From positions 1 to 36,338 of the forward strand of contig VGTO01000009.1 in the NCBI GenBank assembly GCA_016874655.1: DNA of 36,338 nucleotides, given 5' to 3'. This DNA is from Bacillota bacterium. GTDB lineage: Bacteria > Bacillota > Dethiobacteria > DTU022. The translations under genes were made by a program, and so were the position numbers. Below are positions 16,579 through 24,543 of the stretch, piece after piece (the first letter of the stretch is position 1; each line of letters opens with the position of its first letter). The notes under the pieces are model-generated. The model saw nothing but the letters and a program-made list of their open reading frames with translations, was not told where the DNA came from and made no database searches.

Positions 16579-17233
16579 TCCCGTTGACCGGGTCTTTGTT
16601 TCCTGGAGTGGCGGCAAGGACTCCTACCTTTCTATGCTGATGGCCCGAGAGCAGGGTCTTGATATCGCCTGCCTACTCAGTTTTGTTGGGAGTGACGGCT
16701 ATAGCCGGTCACACGGTCTGAAAACGGCAATGTTACGGCAGCAGGCCAAGGCACTCGGACTGCCCCTACAGACCGAAGAAGTAAGCTGGGAAAGCTATGA
16801 AACAGGATTCGAGCGGGCGGTTAGGATGCTGAAAGAGAAGTATTTAATAACCGGCGGTGTTTTTGGCGATATCAACCTGGAGGAACACCGGCAATGGGTT
16901 GATAAGATGACTAAGCGCTGCGGCATCGATTATAACCTGCCTCTGTGGCTGATGGAGGAACGCGCAGTTTCTGAAGAGCTGCTTAAGCGTGGTGGAAAAG
17001 CTTTGATCGTAGCCATTCGAAGCGACCTGGTCGACCAACGGTGGCTGGGACGGATCATGGATCATGACTATATCGAATACTGCGTCAGCATTGGCATTTC
17101 ACCGTGCGGTGAAGGTGGGGAAGCTCATACCCTGGTGGTGGACGGTCCCGGCTTTGTCCAGCCTCTTGATTATCAGATCGGCTCTGTCAGGACCAAAGAA
17201 AATCACTCCCGGCTTGAAGTATCAGTTGATTAA
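16562..17233 (+). CDS. DUF71/Dph6-like ATP pyrophosphatase, B12-operon type
   Basis: A 223-residue protein of the adenine nucleotide alpha-hydrolase fold. It has the PP-motif SGGKDS at residues 16-21 and a late GEGGEAHT that matches the conserved GEGGEYHT-like motif of diphthine-ammonia ligases (Dph6, COG2102). Diphthamide does not occur in bacteria. Published comparative work on DUF71 predicted a bacterial subgroup linked to B12 salvage, and the operon position here agrees; the reaction is unproven. GGGGAG (16547-16552) fits ATG 16562 better than ATG 16556 or the longer frame from 16496. It overlaps cobC by 17 bases and shares a TTAA with the stop of the convergent pucR-like gene. Confidence 0.82.
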   Translation: MIYHSNPVDRVFVSWSGGKDSYLSMLMAREQGLDIACLLSFVGSDGYSRSHGLKTAMLRQQAKALGLPLQTEEVSWESYETGFERAVRMLKEKYLITGGVFGDINLEEHRQWVDKMTKRCGIDYNLPLWLMEERAVSEELLKRGGKALIVAIRSDLVDQRWLGRIMDHDYIEYCVSIGISPCGEGGEAHTLVVDGPGFVQPLDYQIGSVRTKENHSRLEVSVD

Positions 17234-18501
17234 GGGTGCAGGCCGCGGGCTTTAAGGTAATCATAGATGGTGAGCGCTTCGCTTAAAATTACTACCGCGG
17301 AAGTCTCTTCAGGGTTAATCCCGGTCAGTTTGCGAATTTGATTCAGGCGGTACTTCATGGTATGACGGTGTACATATAATTCTTCGGAAGCGTGCTTAAT
17401 GTTGTGATACTTAAGGTAGGTCCTCAGGGTCTGAACCAGTGCTCCGCCGGTGCGCTGATCATATTCTAAGAGGGGGCTTAAGGTTTCCTGCAGATGATCT
17501 TCCAGGGCTTCAGTATTTTCTACAGCGAGAATCAGTTTTAGGGGGCCAAGGGCCGAGTACGAACCGAACCCATTTTGCTTGACCAGGCCCAGAACTGCTG
17601 CCCGTAGGGCTGTTTCTGCTTGTTCGAGGGCTTTTCCCCAACTTTCAAGGTTTAGATGACAGTTGCTTAACCCCAGATAGATATCGGCTTGAACGCAACG
17701 GAGCCGCAACTCTTCTAAAACCCTTCTGCTGTATGGCATGATTGTGCTGCCTGTGCCACTTTCGGGGTGCGGTTGTAACAGCAAAGTTAGATTATCACCG
17801 GCAGTTCCTATCAGGTAAGAGATGTGGCGTTGTTCCATCAATTGAAACAGTGCTTGCCCTACCGGTTCTGCTAAGAGCTCTTCAGTCTGTACCGGGTAGA
17901 GAGTCCGGTTGCGCTTCGGGTTGCAGGCTGCCAACCTGCAGATCCAGTAGGCCCGTTCTGTTTCAATGTTTAGATTAAGCAGATCCTGATGATAATAAAG
18001 GGGCTTCTTCCCTTCAGAAAGGCCGGACCAGATCGCGAGCATGGTCTTGTATTTACGCTGGAGCTGATCTTTTCCTTTAGCTGGTGGCAATTCTCCAGTA
18101 TCTTCTTTTTCTGCTTTAAGCAGCGAAAGCATCAGGGACCGGGTGATATTTTTAAAGCTGATGTCGGGGGGGATTTCGATCAGCGGAATATTGTAGGCGC
18201 TGAAGAGGCTAATCAAAGATGCCGGAATCTCTTCGATATAGTGCCCGGTTTGGATCGCCATAGCTGCCATTTTGCGTTCGGCAAAAAACTCCACCATCTC
18301 CGTTTGTCTTTTCGTATTCAGGGCCTGCATACCGTGAGCCGTGGTAATTAAAAACTCACCGGGCTCAATGTGGCTAAGATCATCAAGGATTTCCAAGATA
18401 TTTACCCAGTGAATGATGCTTTTCAGGCCGCTTCCGGCGGTTAAAACCCGGCAGCGACTAAAAATATCAAGGTTGAGAGCCTCCTGAACGGTTAAAGCCA
18501 T
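17230..18501 (-). CDS. PucR-family transcriptional regulator
   Basis: A 423-residue regulator. The N-terminal PucR ligand domain (about 5-125) starts TVQEALNLDIFSRCRVLTAG. A middle GGDEF-like/CdaR segment follows, then a C-terminal helix-turn-helix (about 365-420) with HNIKHASEELYVHRHTMKYRLN, the usual PucR DNA-binding phrase. ATG 18501 is used; the upstream ribosome binding site (GGTG) is weak. PucR proteins often sense nitrogenous or amino acid catabolites. This one is divergent from kamB and convergent with the B12 operon, so control of the kam genes is the best guess. Confidence 0.9.
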   Translation of the reverse strand: MALTVQEALNLDIFSRCRVLTAGSGLKSIIHWVNILEILDDLSHIEPGEFLITTAHGMQALNTKRQTEMVEFFAERKMAAMAIQTGHYIEEIPASLISLFSAYNIPLIEIPPDISFKNITRSLMLSLLKAEKEDTGELPPAKGKDQLQRKYKTMLAIWSGLSEGKKPLYYHQDLLNLNIETERAYWICRLAACNPKRNRTLYPVQTEELLAEPVGQALFQLMEQRHISYLIGTAGDNLTLLLQPHPESGTGSTIMPYSRRVLEELRLRCVQADIYLGLSNCHLNLESWGKALEQAETALRAAVLGLVKQNGFGSYSALGPLKLILAVENTEALEDHLQETLSPLLEYDQRTGGALVQTLRTYLKYHNIKHASEELYVHRHTMKYRLNQIRKLTGINPEETSAVVILSEALTIYDYLKARGLHP

Positions 18502-18579
18502 TTTTGTTCACCGCGCAATTAATTTGTTTGTAACCACTTCTCCTAATTCAAGTTTTTTTTAATTATTCCTGCACGTTTA

Positions 18580-18594
18580 TATACATGATGTATA
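18580..18594. promoter_or_regulatory. Palindrome, candidate operator
   Basis: TATACAT-G-ATGTATA is a perfect 7-bp inverted repeat around one base in the divergent pucR-kamB space. It has the size and symmetry of an operator for a dimeric regulator. Assignment to the PucR protein is inference from position only. Confidence 0.4.
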
Positions 18595-18656
18595 AAAAAG
18601 CTCTTTCATTTTTGGCCTGGTTTGTGAAGGGTTTCAGCTGTTTTATTTTGTATTCT

Positions 18657-18810
18657 GTAGATGATTCTACTGCTGAAGAATTAAACGCGGCACACTAGCT
18701 TTCATATACAAAACCCACATGATACTTCTGACCGCACCATACTCGCAGCAATTGATCCGAATGCAGTAGAATCTTTTTTTGACCATCTTTCGATGCTGAC
18801 GGGGTTATGA
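18657..18810 (+). pseudogene. Possible decayed coding fragment before kamB
   Basis: One frame reads HDTSDRTILAAIDPNAVES then FFDHLSMLTGL and ends in a TGA (18808-18810) that overlaps the kamB ATG as ATGA, the usual mark of a coupled upstream gene. No start codon exists in that frame after the preceding stop. The bases just upstream (18657-18695) read VDDSTAEELNAAH in another frame, as if an indel had separated two parts of one gene. I do not recognise the protein. The same bases can be explained as an attenuator, so this is a weak call. Confidence 0.25.
18663..18780 (+). terminator. Long-range inverted repeat with T7, candidate kamB attenuator
   Basis: GATTCTACTGC (18663-18673) is exactly complementary to GCAGTAGAATC (18763-18773), and the second arm runs straight into TTTTTTT (18774-18780). 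In RNA this is an 11-bp stem with a U7 tail, 27 bases before kamB. It encloses 89 bases, much more than a simple terminator loop. I recognise no known riboswitch class in the enclosed part. Confidence 0.4.
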
Positions 18811-19859
18811 TGACCGGACTGGATAAATTGATTATCACAGCAGGCTACAGCTCAATTGCCATCGTGGGTATGACAAAGAATGTTGGTAAAACAGTCACTT
18901 TTAACTACCTGGTTGAAACATTTGAAAAAAATGCTGTAGCTTTGGGTTTGATTTCAGCCGGCTACGACGGTGAAAGATTTGACCGACTGACTTTAAAAGA
19001 TAAACCAAGAATCTATGCGCCGAAGGGGGCTCTGGTGGTGACGGCCAAAGCTTGTTTTGATGCCGCCGCAGCAGAACTTGAACTTTTGGAAAGCAGCTCA
19101 TTTTCAACTCCGCTTGGAGCAGTGCTTTTGGCCAGGGTAAAGCAGGCTGGCCTGGTCGAGCTGGCCGGGCCGGGCAGTGTTTTTGCTCTAAGTAAACTGG
19201 TGGCAAAGATGTTTGACTACGGGGCCGGATATGTGCTGGTGGATGGCGCGATCAATCGCCTGGCATCGGCTTCGCCGCTTTTAACTGATGGAACTATTTT
19301 GGCTACCGGAGCAGCTCTCGGGCCGACCATGGATGATGTGATCAAGAAAACAGTTTTTCGCTGTAATCTTTTTATGGCTTCCGCGTTAGAAGGAGAGATG
19401 GCCGAAGCTGCCAGGTCCGGACTGGAGGCGGGTAACGCGGCGTTACTGCACCGCGACGATTGCGCTTTAAGGATTGAGCCGGTTAAGGCCACTATTCCGC
19501 TGCTGGCCGGAGCACAGTTGATTGACAGATGTCTCCGGGAAACCGAGGCACTGGTTTTTGGCGGGGCTTTGGTTGATAAAAATTTAATAGAAGTGATGGA
19601 GCTTTATCCCATACCGCCAATCCTGATCGTGAAAGATGCAACACGTCTCTTCATTTCACCTGAGCTCTATTATCGTTTTATTAACCAGGGAGGCAATATT
19701 AAAGTTTTGGATCGGATTAATCTGGTCGCAATTACGCTTAATCCGACCGATCCCTGCGGGAGGGGCTACGACCCGCAGATGTTTTTAGAGAGAATGGAAG
19801 AAGCACTAAGTCCCTATCCTGTTTTCGACCTGGTTTTTGAGACTTCTAACTACCGGTAA
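18807..19859 (+). CDS. kamB: Lysine 5,6-aminomutase reactivase subunit KamB-like
   Basis: A 350-residue protein with a P-loop GMTKNVGKT at about residues 21-29, and LISAGYDGERFDRLT soon after. The segment VLVDGAINRLASASPLLTDGTILATGAA is split across about 145-172. It matches my memory of KamB, the P-loop partner that works with the MutS-like KamC to reactivate aminomutase whose cobalamin has been damaged. The gene lies directly before kamD. KamC, normally found with it, is absent from this window. ATG 18807 (or 18810) has a weak GGGG site. Confidence 0.75.
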   Translation: MMTGLDKLIITAGYSSIAIVGMTKNVGKTVTFNYLVETFEKNAVALGLISAGYDGERFDRLTLKDKPRIYAPKGALVVTAKACFDAAAAELELLESSSFSTPLGAVLLARVKQAGLVELAGPGSVFALSKLVAKMFDYGAGYVLVDGAINRLASASPLLTDGTILATGAALGPTMDDVIKKTVFRCNLFMASALEGEMAEAARSGLEAGNAALLHRDDCALRIEPVKATIPLLAGAQLIDRCLRETEALVFGGALVDKNLIEVMELYPIPPILIVKDATRLFISPELYYRFINQGGNIKVLDRINLVAITLNPTDPCGRGYDPQMFLERMEEALSPYPVFDLVFETSNYR

Positions 19860-19906
19860 GACAGAGTCAAACCAGCTGAATGTTTATTGAAAGGACAGTG
19901 ATTTAA

Positions 19907-21484
19907 GTGGCAAACAAACTGGATTTGGACCTTTCAAAGGTTGATCTGTCCAGAAAAATGGCCGGCAAAATCGCCGATCGCCTGCATGCCTGGATTGGCG
20001 ACTATACAACCACAACTACAGAGAGGGCCGCCGCGAGGCTGCTGGGTATTGATGGCGTAGACGCTGCCGGAGTGCCGCTGGCTAATGTGATGGTTGAAAA
20101 GCTGCAGCAGGCCGGCCTTCTGGATCGAGGGTTGGTGCCCTGGCTGGCAAAAGCGATCGTCGCCAGGGGGAAAACAGCCCAGGAGATTGCCCAGGACCTT
20201 GCTGATGGAAAACTTAAAGTAGAGGATGTGCCTGACGGCCCGGAAGAAAAGTGGCGGGACACTGCCGATGGGTTGGCCGGGAAAGCAGCTGCCCAGATCG
20301 GTGTGGTGAGAGCTCAGCGAGAGAGCCGGATTGCCAAAGCGGCTCCGCCAAGCAAACCGATGTTATACGTTATTGTTGCTACCGGTAATGTTTATGAAGA
20401 TGCTGTGCAGGCCAAGGCTGCTGCCCTGCAGGGGGCCGACATAGTAGCCGTGATCAGGCATACAGGCCAAAGCTTGCTTGACTACGTGCCTTACGGGCCA
20501 ACCAGTGAAGGGTTTGGCGGCACTTACGCCACCCAGGAGAACTTCCGCATCGTGCGCTCAGCGCTAGATGAAGCGGGAGAAGAGACCGGTCGCTATATCC
20601 GCCTGGTCAACTATGCTTCCGGGCTCTGCATGCCCGAAATATCGGCCATGGGCGCCATGGAGCGCCTGGATATGATGCTGAACGATGCTATGTACGGGAT
20701 CCTGTTCCGCGACATCAATATGCGCCGGACTTTTATTGACCAGCATTTTTCGCGGATGATTAACGCCTATGCCGGAATCATCATCAATACGGGCGAAGAT
20801 AACTATCTGACCACCACCGATGCCTTTGACAAGGGCTACACGGTTTTAGCCTCCCAGTTTATTAATGAACAGCTGGCCTTGCACTCAGGCTTAAAAGAAG
20901 AGCAGATGGGCTTAGGTCACGCTTTTGAGATTAACCCGGCTATGGAAGACGGTTTGTTGATGGAGATCGCCCAGGCCCAGCTTTGCCGTGAGCTGTTCCC
21001 CAAATCACCACTCAAATATATGCCGCCAACCAAGCATGTCACCGGCAATATCTTTAAAACCTACCTGATCAACGGCATGTATAATCTGGTTGCGGTAATG
21101 ACCGGGCAGGAGATTCAGCTGCTTGGGATGCTGACTGAGGCGATTCATACCCCCTTTATCAGTGATCGCTACCTAAGTATTGACAATGCCAACTATATCT
21201 TCAATAACGCCCGCCACTTGGGCGATGAGTTAATCTTTGCTCCCGGCGGTAAAGTGCAGGCCCGTGCTACCCGCCTGCTGGATGAAGCCTGCGCAATGTT
21301 GCAAGAAATTGAGCAGATTGGTCTGGAGACAGCGATGGAAAGAGGCCTGTTTGCCGATATCAAGCGCACCCGGGAAGGCGGTAAGGGCGGCAGCGGGGTT
21401 ATTAGAAAAGGTAGTAGTTACTACAACCCCTTCCTCAATATATTTGTAGATCATGCTATTTCGACCGAAGGGAGGCTCTCTTAA
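19907..21484 (+). CDS. kamD: Lysine 5,6-aminomutase alpha subunit
   Basis: The large subunit of the adenosylcobalamin- and PLP-dependent enzyme that moves the terminal amino group of D-lysine or beta-lysine to C5 in anaerobic lysine fermentation. The protein has 525 residues, near the known KamD length. Clear family phrases are DVIVAVIRHTGQSLLDYVP-like at ADIVAVIRHTGQSLLDYVPY, EGFGGTYATQENFRI, NYASGLCMPEISAMGAMERL and HTPFISDRYLSIDNANYIF. GTG 19907 is preceded by AAAGGA. It abuts kamE with no gap. Confidence 0.95.
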   Translation: MANKLDLDLSKVDLSRKMAGKIADRLHAWIGDYTTTTTERAAARLLGIDGVDAAGVPLANVMVEKLQQAGLLDRGLVPWLAKAIVARGKTAQEIAQDLADGKLKVEDVPDGPEEKWRDTADGLAGKAAAQIGVVRAQRESRIAKAAPPSKPMLYVIVATGNVYEDAVQAKAAALQGADIVAVIRHTGQSLLDYVPYGPTSEGFGGTYATQENFRIVRSALDEAGEETGRYIRLVNYASGLCMPEISAMGAMERLDMMLNDAMYGILFRDINMRRTFIDQHFSRMINAYAGIIINTGEDNYLTTTDAFDKGYTVLASQFINEQLALHSGLKEEQMGLGHAFEINPAMEDGLLMEIAQAQLCRELFPKSPLKYMPPTKHVTGNIFKTYLINGMYNLVAVMTGQEIQLLGMLTEAIHTPFISDRYLSIDNANYIFNNARHLGDELIFAPGGKVQARATRLLDEACAMLQEIEQIGLETAMERGLFADIKRTREGGKGGSGVIRKGSSYYNPFLNIFVDHAISTEGRLS

Positions 21485-22249
21485 ATGGCTATTGACTTAG
21501 GTAAAGTGAAAACCTACGGTGATACTTTAAATGACGGAGCAATGCAGGTTAGCTTTACCCTGCCGGTTCCGGTCGGTGATGAAGCCAAAGAGGCCGCCCG
21601 GCAGATTGCTTTAAAGATGGGCCTTGAGTCGCCGGCTATAACGGAAATGGCCGATCTGGGTGCAGGGTTTACCTTTTTTGTCCTCTATGGCAAGTGTACC
21701 CACAGTGTTGATTTTACGGCGATCAAGGTTCCGAAGCAGCAGCAAAGAATTCTGAACTTCAAAGAGGTTAATAACCTGATTAAAAACGAGCTGGGGCGCA
21801 AAGTGGTGGTTGTTGCCGCCTGCACTGGCAGTGATGCCCATACGGTGGGTATTGACGCGATTATCAATATGAAGGGCTATATGGGTGAATATGGACTTGA
21901 GCGCTACCCGGAGATGGAGGCCTATAACCTCGGCAGCCAGGTGCCTAATGCCGAACTGCTGGCCAGGGCAGTTGAGCTCGGAGCCGATGCGATTCTTGTT
22001 TCGCAGGTTGTAACCCAGAAAAACATCCACCTCGAAAACTTAACCGAGCTGGTTGAGCTTTCGGAGGCCGAAGGGCTGCGCGATCAGGTGCTGCTGATCT
22101 GCGGCGGGCCGCGTATCTCGCACGAGCTAGCTATTGAACTGGGTTATGATGCCGGGTTCGGGCCGGGAACGCTGCCCAATCACGTTGCTTCTTACATCGC
22201 TGCTGAACTAAAGCGGCGTAAAAAGACCGGTAAGAATGATACAGCTTAA
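21485..22249 (+). CDS. kamE: Lysine 5,6-aminomutase beta subunit
   Basis: The 254-residue B12-binding subunit. The cobalamin motif DxHxxG is D117-A-H119-T-V-G122, so H119 should be the lower axial cobalt ligand. K130 in INMKGYMGEYGLERY should form the PLP internal aldimine. The 11-residue spacing of these two residues equals that of H133 and K144 in the Clostridium sticklandii enzyme. A GGSR-like CGGPRISHELA and GFGPGTLPN close the Rossmann domain. ATG 21485 follows GGGAGG. A hairpin at 22281 probably ends the transcript. Confidence 0.96.
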   Translation: MAIDLGKVKTYGDTLNDGAMQVSFTLPVPVGDEAKEAARQIALKMGLESPAITEMADLGAGFTFFVLYGKCTHSVDFTAIKVPKQQQRILNFKEVNNLIKNELGRKVVVVAACTGSDAHTVGIDAIINMKGYMGEYGLERYPEMEAYNLGSQVPNAELLARAVELGADAILVSQVVTQKNIHLENLTELVELSEAEGLRDQVLLICGGPRISHELAIELGYDAGFGPGTLPNHVASYIAAELKRRKKTGKNDTA

Positions 22250-22280
22250 GAGGTTAAATGTTCTTTTAGATGGTTAGTTA

Positions 22281-22313
22281 AAAAGCTGGTGTTTTTTGAA
22301 TTAGCCAGCTTTT
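22281..22313 (+). terminator. Terminator after kamE
   Basis: AAAAGCTGG (22281-22289) pairs perfectly with CCAGCTTTT (22305-22313) around a 15-base loop. The 3' arm itself supplies the T run. The large loop and the short U tail make it moderate in strength. Confidence 0.55.
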
Positions 22314-22353
22314 CAATTGGTTTTCAGAACAACTTCATTATGATAATATTGAT

Positions 22354-22394
22354 CTGTCCGGCTTCAGTTTTTATACAGGCCGGGCAGTATTTTT
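22354..22394 (+). terminator. Hairpin with U tail in the leader of the EamA gene
   Basis: CTGTCCGGC (22354-22362) pairs with GCCGGGCAG (22379-22387), nine pairs with one G-U, and is followed by TATTTTTG. It lies after a weak TATGATAAT and 27 bases before the chosen EamA start, so it may be an attenuator or a second terminator for the kam operon. Confidence 0.45.
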
Positions 22395-22420
22395 GTTGGG
22401 AATGGGGAACGTTCAAAAAC

Positions 22421-23344
22421 ATGCGCAAGATGGCAGATCATAAAAAGACAATCCTGGCAGATCTATCACTACTTTTTGTAGCCGTTTTCTGGGGCTCAAA
22501 CTTTGTAATCATGAAGCACGCTTTTGAGGTGATAGAACCTTTTACCTATCTCGGAATTCGGTTCTGCCTGGCAGCTTTGCTTCTAGCCATTGTCTTCAGA
22601 CAACGTCTGGTGAAAGCTCCGTTGGGGGATTACCTGGCCGGGGTGCAGATCGGGGTTTTTCTCTTTAGCGGCTATGTTTTTCAGACCGTGGGTCTGCTCC
22701 ATACCACACCGGGCAACTCCGGGTTTATCACCGGAACGGCAGTGGTAATCGTTCCTTTCATGTACTATTTAATCACCAAAAAATCACCGGGTCTCTGGGC
22801 AGCGATCGGGGCAGCGATGGCGGCGATAGGCCTTTTCTTATTATCGGCCAACGAATCAATGGGGTTGGGTTTTGGAGATCTGCTGACTCTGATCGGCGCT
22901 TTTCTATTTGCCGGTCACCTGATCGCTATTGCCATTCACGTCAGGAATCGTGATCCGATTGTTTTAGCGGTCACTCAAATCGCCTTAACCGGTGTTGCCA
23001 GTTTTGTTGTTGCCGTAATCTTTGAGCCGACCAGCGGGATGTTCAGCCACTCGCCGGCAATCTGGAGCGCAATTCTTTACGCGGTCATTTTTTGCACGAT
23101 CGGTGCCTTTGTAACCCAAACCATCGCCCAGCGCTATACACCGCCGACTCATGCGGTGTTGATCCTCTCCACGGAAGCCATTTTTGCCGGCTTGTTTTCC
23201 TATCTATTCTGGTACGAGGTATTTACCGTACAAAAACTATTTGGTGCTGCGTTAATTCTAGCCGGTATTCTGATCACCGAGTTGCGCCCCTTAATAGCTG
23301 CCAAATTGGCTGCGGCTAAGAGAAAAAAATCCGACCATTCGTGA
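22421..23344 (+). CDS. EamA/DMT family transporter
   Basis: A 307-residue inner-membrane protein with ten helices in two EamA repeats. FWGSNFVIMKHAFEVIEPF and GLLHTTPGNSGFITGTAVVIVP are standard first-repeat phrases. AQRYTPPTHAVLILSTEAIFAGLFSY belongs to the second and spans about residues 246-271. The open frame extends upstream to a GTG at 22289, but that would translate through two hairpins. ATG 22421 (MRKMADHKK) or ATG 22430 is more likely, with GGGGAA about 12 bases before. Substrate unknown; amino acids or amines are plausible next to the kam genes. Confidence 0.8.
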   Translation: MRKMADHKKTILADLSLLFVAVFWGSNFVIMKHAFEVIEPFTYLGIRFCLAALLLAIVFRQRLVKAPLGDYLAGVQIGVFLFSGYVFQTVGLLHTTPGNSGFITGTAVVIVPFMYYLITKKSPGLWAAIGAAMAAIGLFLLSANESMGLGFGDLLTLIGAFLFAGHLIAIAIHVRNRDPIVLAVTQIALTGVASFVVAVIFEPTSGMFSHSPAIWSAILYAVIFCTIGAFVTQTIAQRYTPPTHAVLILSTEAIFAGLFSYLFWYEVFTVQKLFGAALILAGILITELRPLIAAKLAAAKRKKSDHS

Positions 23345-23423
23345 GTTTCTCGATAAAGAGGAGGATTCCAGCTCTTTAGAGCAGAATAGCTATGGTATCA
23401 CAAATAACCTGGGGGTGCGCCGC

Positions 23424-24542
23424 TTGGAGCAGGAGATCAGGGAATACGCCCTGGAGATCGGTTTTGATGATGTCGGTTTTACGACCGCAGATCCTTTCCC
23501 ACAATTAACAGAAGCTTTAGTGGAACGAAAAGAGGGTTACAGCTGGATCAGCGATGGGTTGCTGCAACTGGCTCATGTGGCTGACCCTAAGTTTGTGCTA
23601 CCTTCTGCCTGCTCAATCGTGGTTTTGATCTACGACTATTACAAGCAGGCCTATCCGCAGGAATTTGAAGGGCGGATCGGTAAAGCCTATCAATCGCGAC
23701 TCTACCCCGGTAAAAAACGCCTTTTCGGCAGCCGCCTGCGCCTGATCAGGGAATTTTTGGAGAGCAAGGGAATGGAAGTCGGCGTCAGGCCGGCGATGGC
23801 TGAGCGTCAGGCAGCAGTGCGGGCCGGCCTCGGCAACTTTGGCTGCAATACTTTTATCTACTCCCCCGGGCGCGGTAGCTATATTGGCATTGCGGCCATG
23901 GCGGTCAGTGGTGAGTTTGAGCCAACCACAGCTAAAAAAGAGCACTCCTGCCCCGATGACTGTCACCGCTGCATCGATGCTTGCCCAACCGGGGCTTTAT
24001 ATGCCCCCTACAAAATGGATCCGCTGCGTTGCATCGCGTTCAACAGCTATGGTGCCGGCAATTTCCCCGGTGCTCCCGAAGATATTCCGCCTGAGATGCG
24101 CGTCAAAATGGGGGGCTGGATCTACGGCTGTGATCACTGCCAGGATGCCTGTCCTCATAACCAGGCCCGGCTGAAGCAAAAATTGGTCCCCGATGCTTTT
24201 TTACAGGAGATGGTGCCGAGATTCGATCTGCCCCTCTTACTGAACATGGACGATCAATACTTCCTCAATACAGTTCAGCAGCTGATGTATGGTTACATCT
24301 GGGAGAAGAAATTCATCCAACGTAATGCGGCGATTGCCCTCGGCAACAGCGGTGATGATGCAGCAGTCGGCCCGCTCAGTAGGGCCTTGCAAGATCACCA
24401 GGATCTGGTTCGCAAATACAGCGCCTGGGCCCTGGGTAGGATTGGAGGCGGCAAAAGCAGGGCAGCCCTTGAGAAGGCGCTGGCCGGTGAAAGCGAAGAT
24501 GCTGTAACCGCCGAGATCAGGGCAGCGCTGGAGATCTGCTGA
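23424..24542 (+). CDS. QueG-like double [4Fe-4S] protein with HEAT repeats
   Basis: A 372-residue soluble protein. An N-terminal domain with the QueG-type AGLGNFGCNTFIYSP loop precedes a two-cluster ferredoxin module (CPDDCHRCIDACPTG and CDHCQDACPHN). A C-terminal HEAT/PBS-lyase-like repeat segment (about 295-372) follows. QueG reduces epoxyqueuosine in tRNA with cobalamin and two clusters. In true QueG the loop before AGLG is VDTxPVLE-like with a catalytic Asp; here it is GVRPAMAER without that Asp, so I do not assign the queG symbol. TTG 23424 with GGGGG eight bases upstream fits better than GTG 23415. It is followed after one base by the BKACE gene. Confidence 0.75.
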   Translation: MEQEIREYALEIGFDDVGFTTADPFPQLTEALVERKEGYSWISDGLLQLAHVADPKFVLPSACSIVVLIYDYYKQAYPQEFEGRIGKAYQSRLYPGKKRLFGSRLRLIREFLESKGMEVGVRPAMAERQAAVRAGLGNFGCNTFIYSPGRGSYIGIAAMAVSGEFEPTTAKKEHSCPDDCHRCIDACPTGALYAPYKMDPLRCIAFNSYGAGNFPGAPEDIPPEMRVKMGGWIYGCDHCQDACPHNQARLKQKLVPDAFLQEMVPRFDLPLLLNMDDQYFLNTVQQLMYGYIWEKKFIQRNAAIALGNSGDDAAVGPLSRALQDHQDLVRKYSAWALGRIGGGKSRAALEKALAGESEDAVTAEIRAALEIC

Positions 24543-24543
24543 T

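Larger units (their letters stand above)
18502..18806 (+). other. AT-rich pucR-kamB intergenic region
   Basis: This 305-base divergent gap is AT-rich at its pucR side. It holds the palindrome at 18580-18594 and the inverted repeat plus T run at 18663-18780. The short in-frame peptide remnant that ends on the kamB start also lies here. I could not place a convincing -35/-10 pair for either gene. Confidence 0.5.

Noticed and set aside
18611-18628. Sigma-54-like TTGGCC-N-TTTGTGA sequence before kamB
   Set aside because: The -12 position has GA instead of GC and no enhancer-binding regulator is nearby; PucR is not of that class.
18585-18698. Small 37-codon frame starting MMYKKALSFLAWF
   Set aside because: It has no ribosome binding site, its start lies inside the palindrome, and it ends abruptly; I treat it as chance or part of a decayed region.
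21611-22030. 139-codon minus-strand frame inside kamE
   Set aside because: It is antisense to the conserved B12-binding domain and has no recognisable protein features.
22289-22420. Longer EamA protein starting at GTG 22289
   Set aside because: It would translate through the kamE terminator and a second hairpin; the added residues do not look like an EamA N-terminus.
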